DNA from: Rikenella sp. | GTDB lineage: Bacteria; Bacteroidota; Bacteroidia; Bacteroidales; Rikenellaceae | Reading direction: 5' to 3' | Assembly: GCA_029054535.1 (NCBI GenBank) | Contig: JAIDFC010000202.1 | Location: forward strand, 1 to 12,549 | DNA length: 12,549 nt | Shown here: in pieces, positions 6,692 to 12,549 of the stretch | Numbering within the stretch: position 1 is the stretch's first letter | How the letters are laid out: every line of letters begins with the position of its first letter | Program-made: the position numbers and the translations under genes | The notes under the pieces: model-generated | What the model was told of the DNA's origin: nothing | What the model saw: the letters and a program-made list of their open reading frames with translations, nothing else | The model's database searches: none

Positions 6692-7801
6692 ATGGCTCAA
6701 AATCCGTCGCCCGGGCGACACATTCCGTGGCTTGACCTGCTGCGCGTTGCAGCTTGTTTGATGGTAGTTTTTTCGCACAGCGGCGACTTTTTCGTCGCGC
6801 GGTTCGACGAGGATCGGACCGCTTTTCTCTCGGGGGTGCTGTGGGGGAGCGCGCTGCGGGCTTGCGTACCGCTCTTCGTGATGATCTCGGGGGTGTTGCT
6901 GCTGCCGGTGCGGATGGAGACGGGGGCGTTTTATCGCCGGAGGTTGGGGCGGATCTTGTGGCCGTTGGCGGTGTGGAGCATCCTGACGCCTTTGTTTTAT
7001 TGGGCCTACGGGCATGCCGAGGGGGAACATGCGCTGTATGATATCGCGTCGTTTCCGATTAACTTCAATTATGCCACCACGCCGCTGTGGTATCTCTATA
7101 TGTTAGCGGGGCTTTACTTGATTCTGCCGATCGTGTCGCCGTGGGTGGAGCAGGCTTCGCGCAGGGACCTCAAACGTTTTTTGTATCTCTGGGGATTCAC
7201 GCTTTTTATTCCGTATCTTCGGGTGTTGGCGCCGTTGGTCGGGTATGTCGGGAACTACGGCCACCTCGGGATTCTCGGCGAGTGCGACTGGAACCCTTTC
7301 GGGACCTTCTATTATGTCAGCGGATTTCTCGGCTACCTGATTTTGGGATACTATTTAAACCGATTCCCTTCCGAACGGTCTAAGAGACAGATACGACTTC
7401 GGTCGGCGCTCTGTTTTGCGACGGGATACGCTTTGACTTGCGGGGGATACCTCCTGGCGCAACGGTATTTTCCGGGGGATTACTCTTATTTGGAGGTGCC
7501 GTGGTTTTTCACCGGTTTCAGCGTCTTTTTGATGACCTACGGGGTCTTCACGGCGTTGCGGACGGTGCGTCTCTCGGGCGAGCGGACCGTGGGGCGGATG
7601 GGGTGTTTGGCGGGGCTGACTTTCGGGATTTACCTCTGCCACTTCTTTATCGTTCAGGTAGGGTACGATCTCATTTCGGCTTATGTCCCGCTGCCGCCTT
7701 ACCTGCAGATTCCGATCATCGCTCTCGTCGCTTTCGGAGTGTCGGCCGGTGTGGTATGGTTATTGCAGAAATTGCCGTTTCATAAATACTTAATCGGATA
7801 A
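6692..7801 (+). CDS. Acyltransferase-3 family membrane protein
   Basis: A multi-pass membrane enzyme of 369 residues from the acyltransferase-3 family (OatA/WecH/NodX relatives), which transfer acyl groups, often acetyl, to cell-surface sugars. The family start is visible: IPWLDLLRVAACLMVVFSHSGDF (residues 11-33, interrupted here only in naming), containing the R-x10-H signature with R18 and H29. About ten hydrophobic segments follow, including VPLFVMISGVLLL (59-71), LWYLYMLAGLYLILPIV (132-148), YYVSGFLGYLILGYYL (207-222) and a late FGIYLCHFFIVQ (311-322), all typical positions for this family. No extra SGNH hydrolase domain is attached, so it is the single-domain type. The acceptor is unknown. 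The SIMPL gene starts 5 bases after its stop, so both are probably one transcript. Confidence 0.92.
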   Translation: MAQNPSPGRHIPWLDLLRVAACLMVVFSHSGDFFVARFDEDRTAFLSGVLWGSALRACVPLFVMISGVLLLPVRMETGAFYRRRLGRILWPLAVWSILTPLFYWAYGHAEGEHALYDIASFPINFNYATTPLWYLYMLAGLYLILPIVSPWVEQASRRDLKRFLYLWGFTLFIPYLRVLAPLVGYVGNYGHLGILGECDWNPFGTFYYVSGFLGYLILGYYLNRFPSERSKRQIRLRSALCFATGYALTCGGYLLAQRYFPGDYSYLEVPWFFTGFSVFLMTYGVFTALRTVRLSGERTVGRMGCLAGLTFGIYLCHFFIVQVGYDLISAYVPLPPYLQIPIIALVAFGVSAGVVWLLQKLPFHKYLIG

Positions 7802-7806
7802 AGACC

Positions 7807-8511
7807 ATGAAAAAAATCTTTTTCGTAGCGTCGGCCCTGCTGTTGGCGGGGAGCGCAGGCAGCGTTCGGGCGCAGGGGTTCGATGCGGACAAACAGATTC
7901 CGTATGTCGAAATCAGCAGTTCGGCCGATACGGCGGTGGCTCCAAACAAGTTCCGGATCGCGATTTCGATTTCCGAGGCGCCGACCAAGGGAAAAACGAC
8001 GATCGGAGAATTGGAACGTTCGCTCTCGACGGCTCTCCAGTCGGCCGGGGTGGATATCAAGAAGCAGTTGGTGATCGTGAGCCAGTCGAATTCGAGCGGC
8101 AAGCGGAAGGACGTTTACCAGTACAAAAACTACCTCTTGACGCTGACCGAGGCTCCGCAGGTGGAGGCGGTGTTCGACGCCTTGCAGGCTAACGGGATCT
8201 CGGACGCTTCGCTGAGCCAGAGTACGCGGAGCGATTTGCGGGAGCTTCAGGCTCTGGTGCGGGTAAAGGCGATGCGGAATGCACAAAGTACGGCGGCGGA
8301 GCTGGCCGAAGCCATTGGGCAGCGGATCGGTCGGGCGATTTACATCCAGTCTTACTCGTCGGCTCCGGAGGCGGCTCCGGTGATGCTGCGCAGTAAGGCG
8401 GCCGGAGTGATGGTTACGGGCAATGCCATGGCGGATTCGGAACTCTCGAACGTCAAGTTCAACGACGTGCGGGTGAGTCAGAATGTAACGGTTCGGTTCG
8501 CGCTGGAGTAG
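7807..8511 (+). CDS. SIMPL domain (DUF541) periplasmic protein
   Basis: A 234-residue protein with a Sec signal peptide (MKKIFFVASALLLAGSAGS, cleavage near VRA-Q at residues 22-23). The SIMPL/DUF541 domain fills the remainder, about residues 31-232. It opens with the family-like IPYVEISSSADTAVAPNKFRI, has the predicted alternating beta/alpha layout (ELERSLSTALQSAGV then VYQYKNYLLTL), and ends with FNDVRVSQNVTVRFAL. Family members are periplasmic or surface proteins of poorly defined role; some are tied to stress tolerance. The ATG at 7807 gives the full signal peptide. It follows the acyltransferase by 5 bases and is closed by the terminator at 8566-8593. Domain is certain; function is not. 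Confidence 0.9.
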   Translation: MKKIFFVASALLLAGSAGSVRAQGFDADKQIPYVEISSSADTAVAPNKFRIAISISEAPTKGKTTIGELERSLSTALQSAGVDIKKQLVIVSQSNSSGKRKDVYQYKNYLLTLTEAPQVEAVFDALQANGISDASLSQSTRSDLRELQALVRVKAMRNAQSTAAELAEAIGQRIGRAIYIQSYSSAPEAAPVMLRSKAAGVMVTGNAMADSELSNVKFNDVRVSQNVTVRFALE

Positions 8512-8530
8512 TCGGAAATCGAACACGGGG

Positions 8531-8556
8531 CGAACAAAACGATGCGATTTTGTTCG
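8531..8556 (+). other. Hairpin upstream of the SIMPL-gene terminator
   Basis: CGAACAAAA (8531-8539) pairs perfectly with TTTTGTTCG (8548-8556) around an 8-base loop. It starts 19 bases after the SIMPL stop codon and ends 9 bases before the terminator stem. It may protect the transcript 3' end or simply assist termination. Its 3' arm can alternatively pair with AACAAAA at 8563-8569. Confidence 0.55.
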
Positions 8557-8565
8557 GAATTTAAC

Positions 8566-8593
8566 AAAACGGCGGGTCTTTCCCGCCGTTTTT
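8566..8593 (+). terminator. Intrinsic terminator after the SIMPL gene
   Basis: An 11-bp perfect stem, AAAACGGCGGG (8566-8576) with CCCGCCGTTTT (8582-8592), closes a TCTTT loop and runs into five Ts (8589-8593). It lies between the SIMPL stop at 8511 and the aconitase start at 8649. It separates the acyltransferase/SIMPL pair from the TCA group. Confidence 0.9.
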
Positions 8594-8595
8594 CG

Positions 8596-8602
8596 TATCT
8601 TG
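8596..8602 (+). promoter_or_regulatory. Possible -7 element for the aconitase operon
   Basis: TATCTTG differs from TAnnTTTG by one missing T and lies 46 bases before the aconitase ATG, directly after the terminator T run. There is no TTTG at -33. A promoter is expected here, because the upstream operon is terminated and three large genes follow, but this exact site is only a weak match. Confidence 0.35.
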
Positions 8603-8648
8603 CGGGCTGGAAACGAATTAAGGAAAATTTTTCAAAACCTAGAACGGT

Positions 8649-10952
8649 ATGGTATTCGACATCGAGATGATCCGCCGGCGGTATGCCGGAATGTCCGAAG
8701 CGGTGGGGCGGATTCGTCGGGCGAACGGCTCGGCGCTGACGTTGGCCGAGAAGATCTTGCTGACCCACTTGTACGACCAGGAGCAGCAGCCGGTGTTTCG
8801 ACGCGGCGAGGATTACGTCGATTTTGCGCCGGATCGGGTCGCGATGCAGGATGCCACGGCGCAGATGGCGCTGCTCCAGTTCATGAACGCAGGACGGGAA
8901 CGGGTGGCGGTGCCGACGACGGTCCATTGCGACCACCTGATTTTGGCCGATCGTGGAGCGGGGGCGGATTTGTCGGCCGCCGTGGAGACCAATCGCGAGG
9001 TCTACGACTTCCTGTCGTCGGTGTCGAACAAGTACGGAATCGGGTTCTGGCGGCCGGGGGCCGGGATCATTCACCAGGTGGTGCTTGAAAACTATGCCTT
9101 TCCGGGCGGGATGATGATCGGCACCGACTCGCACACGCCGAATGCCGGCGGGCTGGGAATGGTGGCCGTCGGGGTCGGCGGAGCCGATGCGGTGGACGTG
9201 ATGGCGGGGATGGCGTGGGAGTTGAAGATGCCGCGCATAATCGGGGTGAAACTTATCGGACGCTTGAACGGCTGGGCTTCGCCTAAGGATGTGATTCTGA
9301 AACTGGCCGGGATTCTCACGGTCAAAGGGGGGACGAATGCCATTCTCGAATACTTCGGACCGGGGGCCGAGACCATTTCGGCGACCGGCAAGGCGACGAT
9401 TTGTAATATGGGTGCGGAAGTGGGGGCTACGACCTCGTTGTTCCCGTACGACGCGAAGATGGGAGCCTATCTGCGGGCGACCGGCCGTGAAGAGGTGGCC
9501 GAGCTGGCGGACGGTGTGGCGGCGGAGTGTCTGACCGCCGACGCTGCGGTGCGGGAACATCCGGAACGTTACTACGATCGGGTGATCGAGATCGATCTTT
9601 CGACTTTGGAACCTTATATCAACGGGCCGTTTACGCCGGATGCGGCGGCTCCGATTTCGGAATTCGTGCGGACGGTGCGTGAGAAGGGCTATCCGGAACG
9701 GATGGAGGTGGGATTGATCGGGTCGTGTACCAACTCTTCGTACGAGGACCTGACACGGGCGGCTTCGGTGGCTCGGCAGGCGGCCGACAAGGGGTTGAAG
9801 GTGCAGGCGCAGTTCGTCGTTACGCCGGGGTCGGAGCAGGTGCGGTATACAGCGGAGCGGGACGGACTTTTAAAAGATTTCGAGGCGATCGGCGGGGTGG
9901 TGATGGCCAATGCTTGCGGGGCGTGCATCGGGCAGTGGCGGCGGGCGACGGACGATCCGACGCGGGCCAATTCGATCGTTACGAGCTTCAATCGCAATTT
10001 TGCGGCGCGGAACGACGGGAATCCGCAGACGCACGCTTTCGTGGCGTCGCCGGAGCTGACGACGGCGCTGACCTTGGCTGGACGGATCACGTTCAATCCG
10101 CTGACCGACACGCTCGTCAACGAGCGGGGCGAGGCGGTGCGGCTCGACGTGCCGCGGGGCGAGGAGTTGCCGGTCTGCGGGTTTGAGGTGGACGATGCGG
10201 GGTATCAGGCACCGGCGGAGGACGGTTCCGAGATTACGGTGGCTATTTCGCCGGAGTCGCAGCGGTTGCAGCGGCTGGAGCCGTTCGCGGCGTGGGACGG
10301 TCGGGATTTCGAGGGGTTGCGGCTGTTGATCAAGACTCGGGGGAAGTGTACGACCGATCATATCTCGATGGCGGGGCCGTGGCTTCGGTTCCGGGGGCAT
10401 TTGGAGAATATTTCGGACAACCTGTTGATGGGTGCGACTAATGCTTTCGCGGCGGAGGGACGCGAGGCGGTGAATTGCGTACTCAATCCGACGGTCTCGG
10501 ATCAGGAGGAACGGAGGTATGATAAGGTTTCGACCGTAGCGAAAGATTATAAGGCCAAAGGGTTGGGGAGCATTGTGGTGGCGCAGGAGAACTACGGCGA
10601 GGGTTCGTCGCGGGAACATGCGGCGATGGAGCCGCGTTTCTTGGGCGTGAAAGCGGTGTTGGCGCAGTCGTTCGCCCGGATTCACGAAACCAACCTCAAG
10701 AAACAGGGCGTGTTGGCTTTGACGTTCGCCCGCAAGGCGGATTGGGAAAAGGTGCGGGAGGACGACACGATATCGATCCTCGGACTCGGGAACTTTGCGC
10801 CGGGGGGTCCGTTGACGGTGGTGTTGCACCATGCGGACGGAACGACCGAGCAGTTGGCGGTGAACCATACCTATAATTCTTTGCAGATCGAGTGGTTTCG
10901 GGCCGGGAGCGCGTTGAATTTAATCAAAAAGAAAATCGAGGAGGCAAAATAA
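8649..10952 (+). CDS. acn: Aconitate hydratase (mitochondrial-type aconitase)
   Basis: Interconverts citrate and isocitrate through cis-aconitate using a [4Fe-4S] cluster in the cytoplasm. Length is 767 residues, close to the mitochondrial-type enzymes and shorter than AcnA/IRP1 (about 890). The cluster cysteines are C360 (in GLIGSCTNSS) and C423 and C426 (in NACGACIGQW). Active-site segments are PTTVHCDHL (89-97), GTDSHTPNAGG (158-168), SFNRNFAARNDGN (446-458) and the serine loop YGEGSSREHAA (649-659). The swivel domain occupies roughly residues 540-767. The ATG at 8649 fits the family N terminus. It is the first gene of the acn-icd-gltA group, and its stop is one base from the next ATG, so the pair is translated from one message. 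As an Fe-S enzyme it should be oxygen-sensitive. No missing residue was noted. Confidence 0.97.
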   Translation: MVFDIEMIRRRYAGMSEAVGRIRRANGSALTLAEKILLTHLYDQEQQPVFRRGEDYVDFAPDRVAMQDATAQMALLQFMNAGRERVAVPTTVHCDHLILADRGAGADLSAAVETNREVYDFLSSVSNKYGIGFWRPGAGIIHQVVLENYAFPGGMMIGTDSHTPNAGGLGMVAVGVGGADAVDVMAGMAWELKMPRIIGVKLIGRLNGWASPKDVILKLAGILTVKGGTNAILEYFGPGAETISATGKATICNMGAEVGATTSLFPYDAKMGAYLRATGREEVAELADGVAAECLTADAAVREHPERYYDRVIEIDLSTLEPYINGPFTPDAAAPISEFVRTVREKGYPERMEVGLIGSCTNSSYEDLTRAASVARQAADKGLKVQAQFVVTPGSEQVRYTAERDGLLKDFEAIGGVVMANACGACIGQWRRATDDPTRANSIVTSFNRNFAARNDGNPQTHAFVASPELTTALTLAGRITFNPLTDTLVNERGEAVRLDVPRGEELPVCGFEVDDAGYQAPAEDGSEITVAISPESQRLQRLEPFAAWDGRDFEGLRLLIKTRGKCTTDHISMAGPWLRFRGHLENISDNLLMGATNAFAAEGREAVNCVLNPTVSDQEERRYDKVSTVAKDYKAKGLGSIVVAQENYGEGSSREHAAMEPRFLGVKAVLAQSFARIHETNLKKQGVLALTFARKADWEKVREDDTISILGLGNFAPGGPLTVVLHHADGTTEQLAVNHTYNSLQIEWFRAGSALNLIKKKIEEAK
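10938..10944 (+). promoter_or_regulatory. Strong Shine-Dalgarno site for isocitrate dehydrogenase
   Basis: GAGGAGG lies inside the last codons of the aconitase gene, 9 bases before the ATG at 10954. It fixes that ATG as the start. Such a strong purine-rich site is uncommon in Bacteroidetes, and it may allow re-initiation after the aconitase stop one base upstream. Confidence 0.65.
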
Positions 10953-10953
10953 A

Positions 10954-12219
10954 ATGGATAAGATTACGATCGAGAACGGAGTATTGCGGGTTCCGGAAGT
11001 TCCGGTGATCCCGTATATCGAGGGGGACGGGATCGGGGTGGATATTTGGCCGGCCACGCGGCGGATTGTGGATGCGGCGGTGGCGCGGTGCTACGGCGGC
11101 GGGCGACGGATCGAGTGGCTCGAGGTGCTGGCCGGGCAGAAAGCGTTCGATCGGACCGGCGAGTGGTTGCCGCAGGAGACGTTGGAGGCATTTCGGGAGT
11201 ATTTGGTGGGGATCAAAGGGCCGTTGACCACGCCGATCGGGGGCGGGATTCGGTCGCTCAACGTCGCGTTGCGGCAGGAACTCGATTTGTATGTCTGTCA
11301 ACGGCCGACGCGTTACTTCCGGGGGGTGGTAACGCCGCTCAAACGGCCGCAGGATGTCGATATGGTGATTTTCCGGGAGAATACGGAGGATATTTATGCC
11401 GGGATCGAGTGGCAGACCGGGACGCCGGAGGCACTGAAATTGCGGGAATTTCTTATGAACGAGATGGGAGTGCGGAAGATTCGGTTCCCGGAAACCTCTT
11501 CGTTCGGCATCAAACCGGTTTCGCGCGAGGGGACGGAACGGTTGGTGCGGGCTGCGGTTCGGTATGCGATCGACCACCGGTTGCCATCCGTTACGCTGGT
11601 GCACAAAGGGAATATCATGAAATTTACCGAAGGGTCGTTCAAGAACTGGGGATATGAGTTGGCGGAGCGGGAGTTCGGCGGGCAGACTTTTACGTGGGCC
11701 GAGTGGGAGCGGATCAAACGTGCGGAGGGCGAAGAGGCGGCGAATGCGGCACAAGAGGCTGCCGTATCGGCGGGCAAGGTGATTGTCAAGGATGCTATTG
11801 CGGACGCTTTTCTGCAGTGGACGCTGCTCAAACCGCGGGAGTTCTCGGTGATCGCGACGCTGAACTTGAACGGAGACTACATTTCGGACCAGCTGGCGGC
11901 GATGGTCGGCGGAATCGGGATCGCGCCGGGGGCGAATATCAATTACACTACGGGGCATGCGATTTTCGAGGCGACGCACGGCACGGCTCCGATCCATGCG
12001 GGGAAGAACAAGGCCAATCCGTGTTCGTTGTTGTTGTCGGCGGTGATGATGCTCCAGTACATGGGGTGGAACGAGGCGGCGGATGCCGTCGTGAATGCTA
12101 TGGAAAGCGCATTCGTAGAGGGGAAAGCGACCTACGACCTGGTGCGGTTTATGGAGAACGGGACCCGGCTCTCGACCAGCGAGTTTGCCGATCTGTTGAT
12201 CGCGAAAATCAATGAATAA
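10954..12219 (+). CDS. icd: Isocitrate dehydrogenase, homodimeric E. coli-like type
   Basis: Oxidatively decarboxylates isocitrate to 2-oxoglutarate with NAD(P)+ and Mg/Mn. At 421 residues it matches the E. coli homodimeric class (416). Substrate residues are in place: S101, N103 and R107 in GGGIRSLNVALRQ, R117, R141 and Y148 in FRENTEDIYAG, and K218 in VHKGN. Metal-binding D308 and D312 lie in NLNGDYISDQ. S101 is the equivalent of the E. coli regulatory phosphoserine S113, but no kinase gene is nearby. An Ala/Glu-rich insertion (about residues 253-274) precedes VKDAIADAF. The cofactor loop reads HGTAPIHAGKNKANP: the E. coli NADP residues K344, Y345 and V351 are replaced by I347, H348 and A354, while Y394 and R398 match Y391 and R395. 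NADP use is therefore likely but not assured. Confidence 0.96.
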   Translation: MDKITIENGVLRVPEVPVIPYIEGDGIGVDIWPATRRIVDAAVARCYGGGRRIEWLEVLAGQKAFDRTGEWLPQETLEAFREYLVGIKGPLTTPIGGGIRSLNVALRQELDLYVCQRPTRYFRGVVTPLKRPQDVDMVIFRENTEDIYAGIEWQTGTPEALKLREFLMNEMGVRKIRFPETSSFGIKPVSREGTERLVRAAVRYAIDHRLPSVTLVHKGNIMKFTEGSFKNWGYELAEREFGGQTFTWAEWERIKRAEGEEAANAAQEAAVSAGKVIVKDAIADAFLQWTLLKPREFSVIATLNLNGDYISDQLAAMVGGIGIAPGANINYTTGHAIFEATHGTAPIHAGKNKANPCSLLLSAVMMLQYMGWNEAADAVVNAMESAFVEGKATYDLVRFMENGTRLSTSEFADLLIAKINE

Positions 12220-12229
12220 ACAAGAGAGA

Positions 12230-12549
12230 ATGAATAAGGATTATTTGATATACAAGCTTTCGGAGACCGTTAAGGAGACTTCGCGGATTGAGAACGACCT
12301 CTTCAAGTGCTTCGGCGTGAAACGCGGGTTGCGCAACGAGGACCATTCGGGGGTCTTGGTGGGGCTGACCAATATCGGCGACGTGGTGGGGTACGAACGG
12401 ATCCAGGGGGCGGACGGGAAGGGAGTGTTGAAGGCGATTCCGGGGAAGCTGCTCTACCGGGGGATCGAGGTGTCGGACTTGGTACACGGGGTGCAGGCCG
12501 AGAACCGGTTGGGGTCAGAGGAGACTGCGTTTTTGTTGCTTTCGGGTTA
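12230..12549 (+). CDS. gltA: Citrate synthase, N-terminal part (3' end outside the window)
   Basis: Condenses oxaloacetate and acetyl-CoA to citrate. The first 106 residues are visible, starting MNKDYLIYKLSETVKETSRI. They include VKRGLRNEDHSGVLVGLTNIGDVVGY (given here only as a landmark, codons from about 12318) and GKLLYRGIEVSDLVHG, the N-terminal pattern of the Bacteroidetes citrate synthase family, ending in SEETAFLLLSGL. Substrate-binding and catalytic His/Asp residues lie beyond the window, so activity cannot be confirmed, and a 2-methylcitrate synthase would look similar at this end. Its place after aconitase and isocitrate dehydrogenase supports citrate synthase. The ATG at 12230 is preferred because it matches family starts and has AGAGAG just upstream. 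An in-frame ATG at 12212, overlapping the icd stop, would add six residues. Confidence 0.92.
   Translation, partial: MNKDYLIYKLSETVKETSRIENDLFKCFGVKRGLRNEDHSGVLVGLTNIGDVVGYERIQGADGKGVLKAIPGKLLYRGIEVSDLVHGVQAENRLGSEETAFLLLSG

Noticed and set aside
8478..9560. A 360-codon minus-strand frame opposite the start of aconitase
   Set aside because: Low-complexity Arg/His/Pro-rich translation, opposite an intact aconitase with all its motifs.
9870..10868. A 332-codon minus-strand frame opposite the end of aconitase
   Set aside because: Antisense shadow of a conserved gene; no recognisable domain and biased composition.
10924..11997. A 357-codon minus-strand frame opposite icd
   Set aside because: Antisense to an intact isocitrate dehydrogenase, with Arg/Pro-rich translation and no signal or motif.

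Overview
The window looks like a chromosomal segment of a high-GC member of the Bacteroidales, most like Alistipes or a close Rikenellaceae relative. This rests on the Bacteroidetes-type promoter elements (TAnnTTTG at -7, TTTG at -33), the PorT-like outer-membrane barrel, the carboxypeptidase-regulatory-like secreted domain, the long form of PurC, and the style of the TCA enzymes. The genus is inferred from gene content and base composition and was not tested by a search.

Layout. Positions 3-728 hold the 3' part of a cardiolipin synthase gene. It is followed by a collinear + strand group: a small outer-membrane beta-barrel protein (786-1448), a PhoH-family ATPase (1467-2426) and purC (2474-3439). 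A strong hairpin at 3456-3496 separates purC from a convergent minus-strand operon. That operon is transcribed from about 6575 down to 3517. It encodes an ABC ATPase, a six-helix membrane permease, a YtrA-like GntR repressor and an unrecognised secreted protein. Two of its three gene junctions are ATGA start/stop overlaps, and it is preceded by a textbook Bacteroidetes promoter with an inverted repeat lying over the predicted start site. Divergent from it, on the + strand, are an acyltransferase-3 membrane enzyme (6692-7801) and a SIMPL/DUF541 periplasmic protein (7807-8511), which end in a terminator at 8566-8593. The rest is a tight TCA gene group: aconitase (8649-10952), isocitrate dehydrogenase (10954-12219) and the 5' end of citrate synthase (12230 onward).

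How the genes work together. Citrate synthase, aconitase and isocitrate dehydrogenase form the oxidative branch from oxaloacetate and acetyl-CoA to 2-oxoglutarate, which feeds glutamate synthesis in anaerobic Bacteroidales. The ABC/GntR operon looks self-regulated and envelope-directed, and its fourth gene is the least understood element here. No RNA genes, mobile elements, CRISPR arrays or gene-free stretches over 300 bases were seen. Most of the window is ordinary housekeeping. The points that most merit a second look are the GntR-ABC-secreted-protein operon with its operator, and the unusual cofactor-site residues of the isocitrate dehydrogenase.
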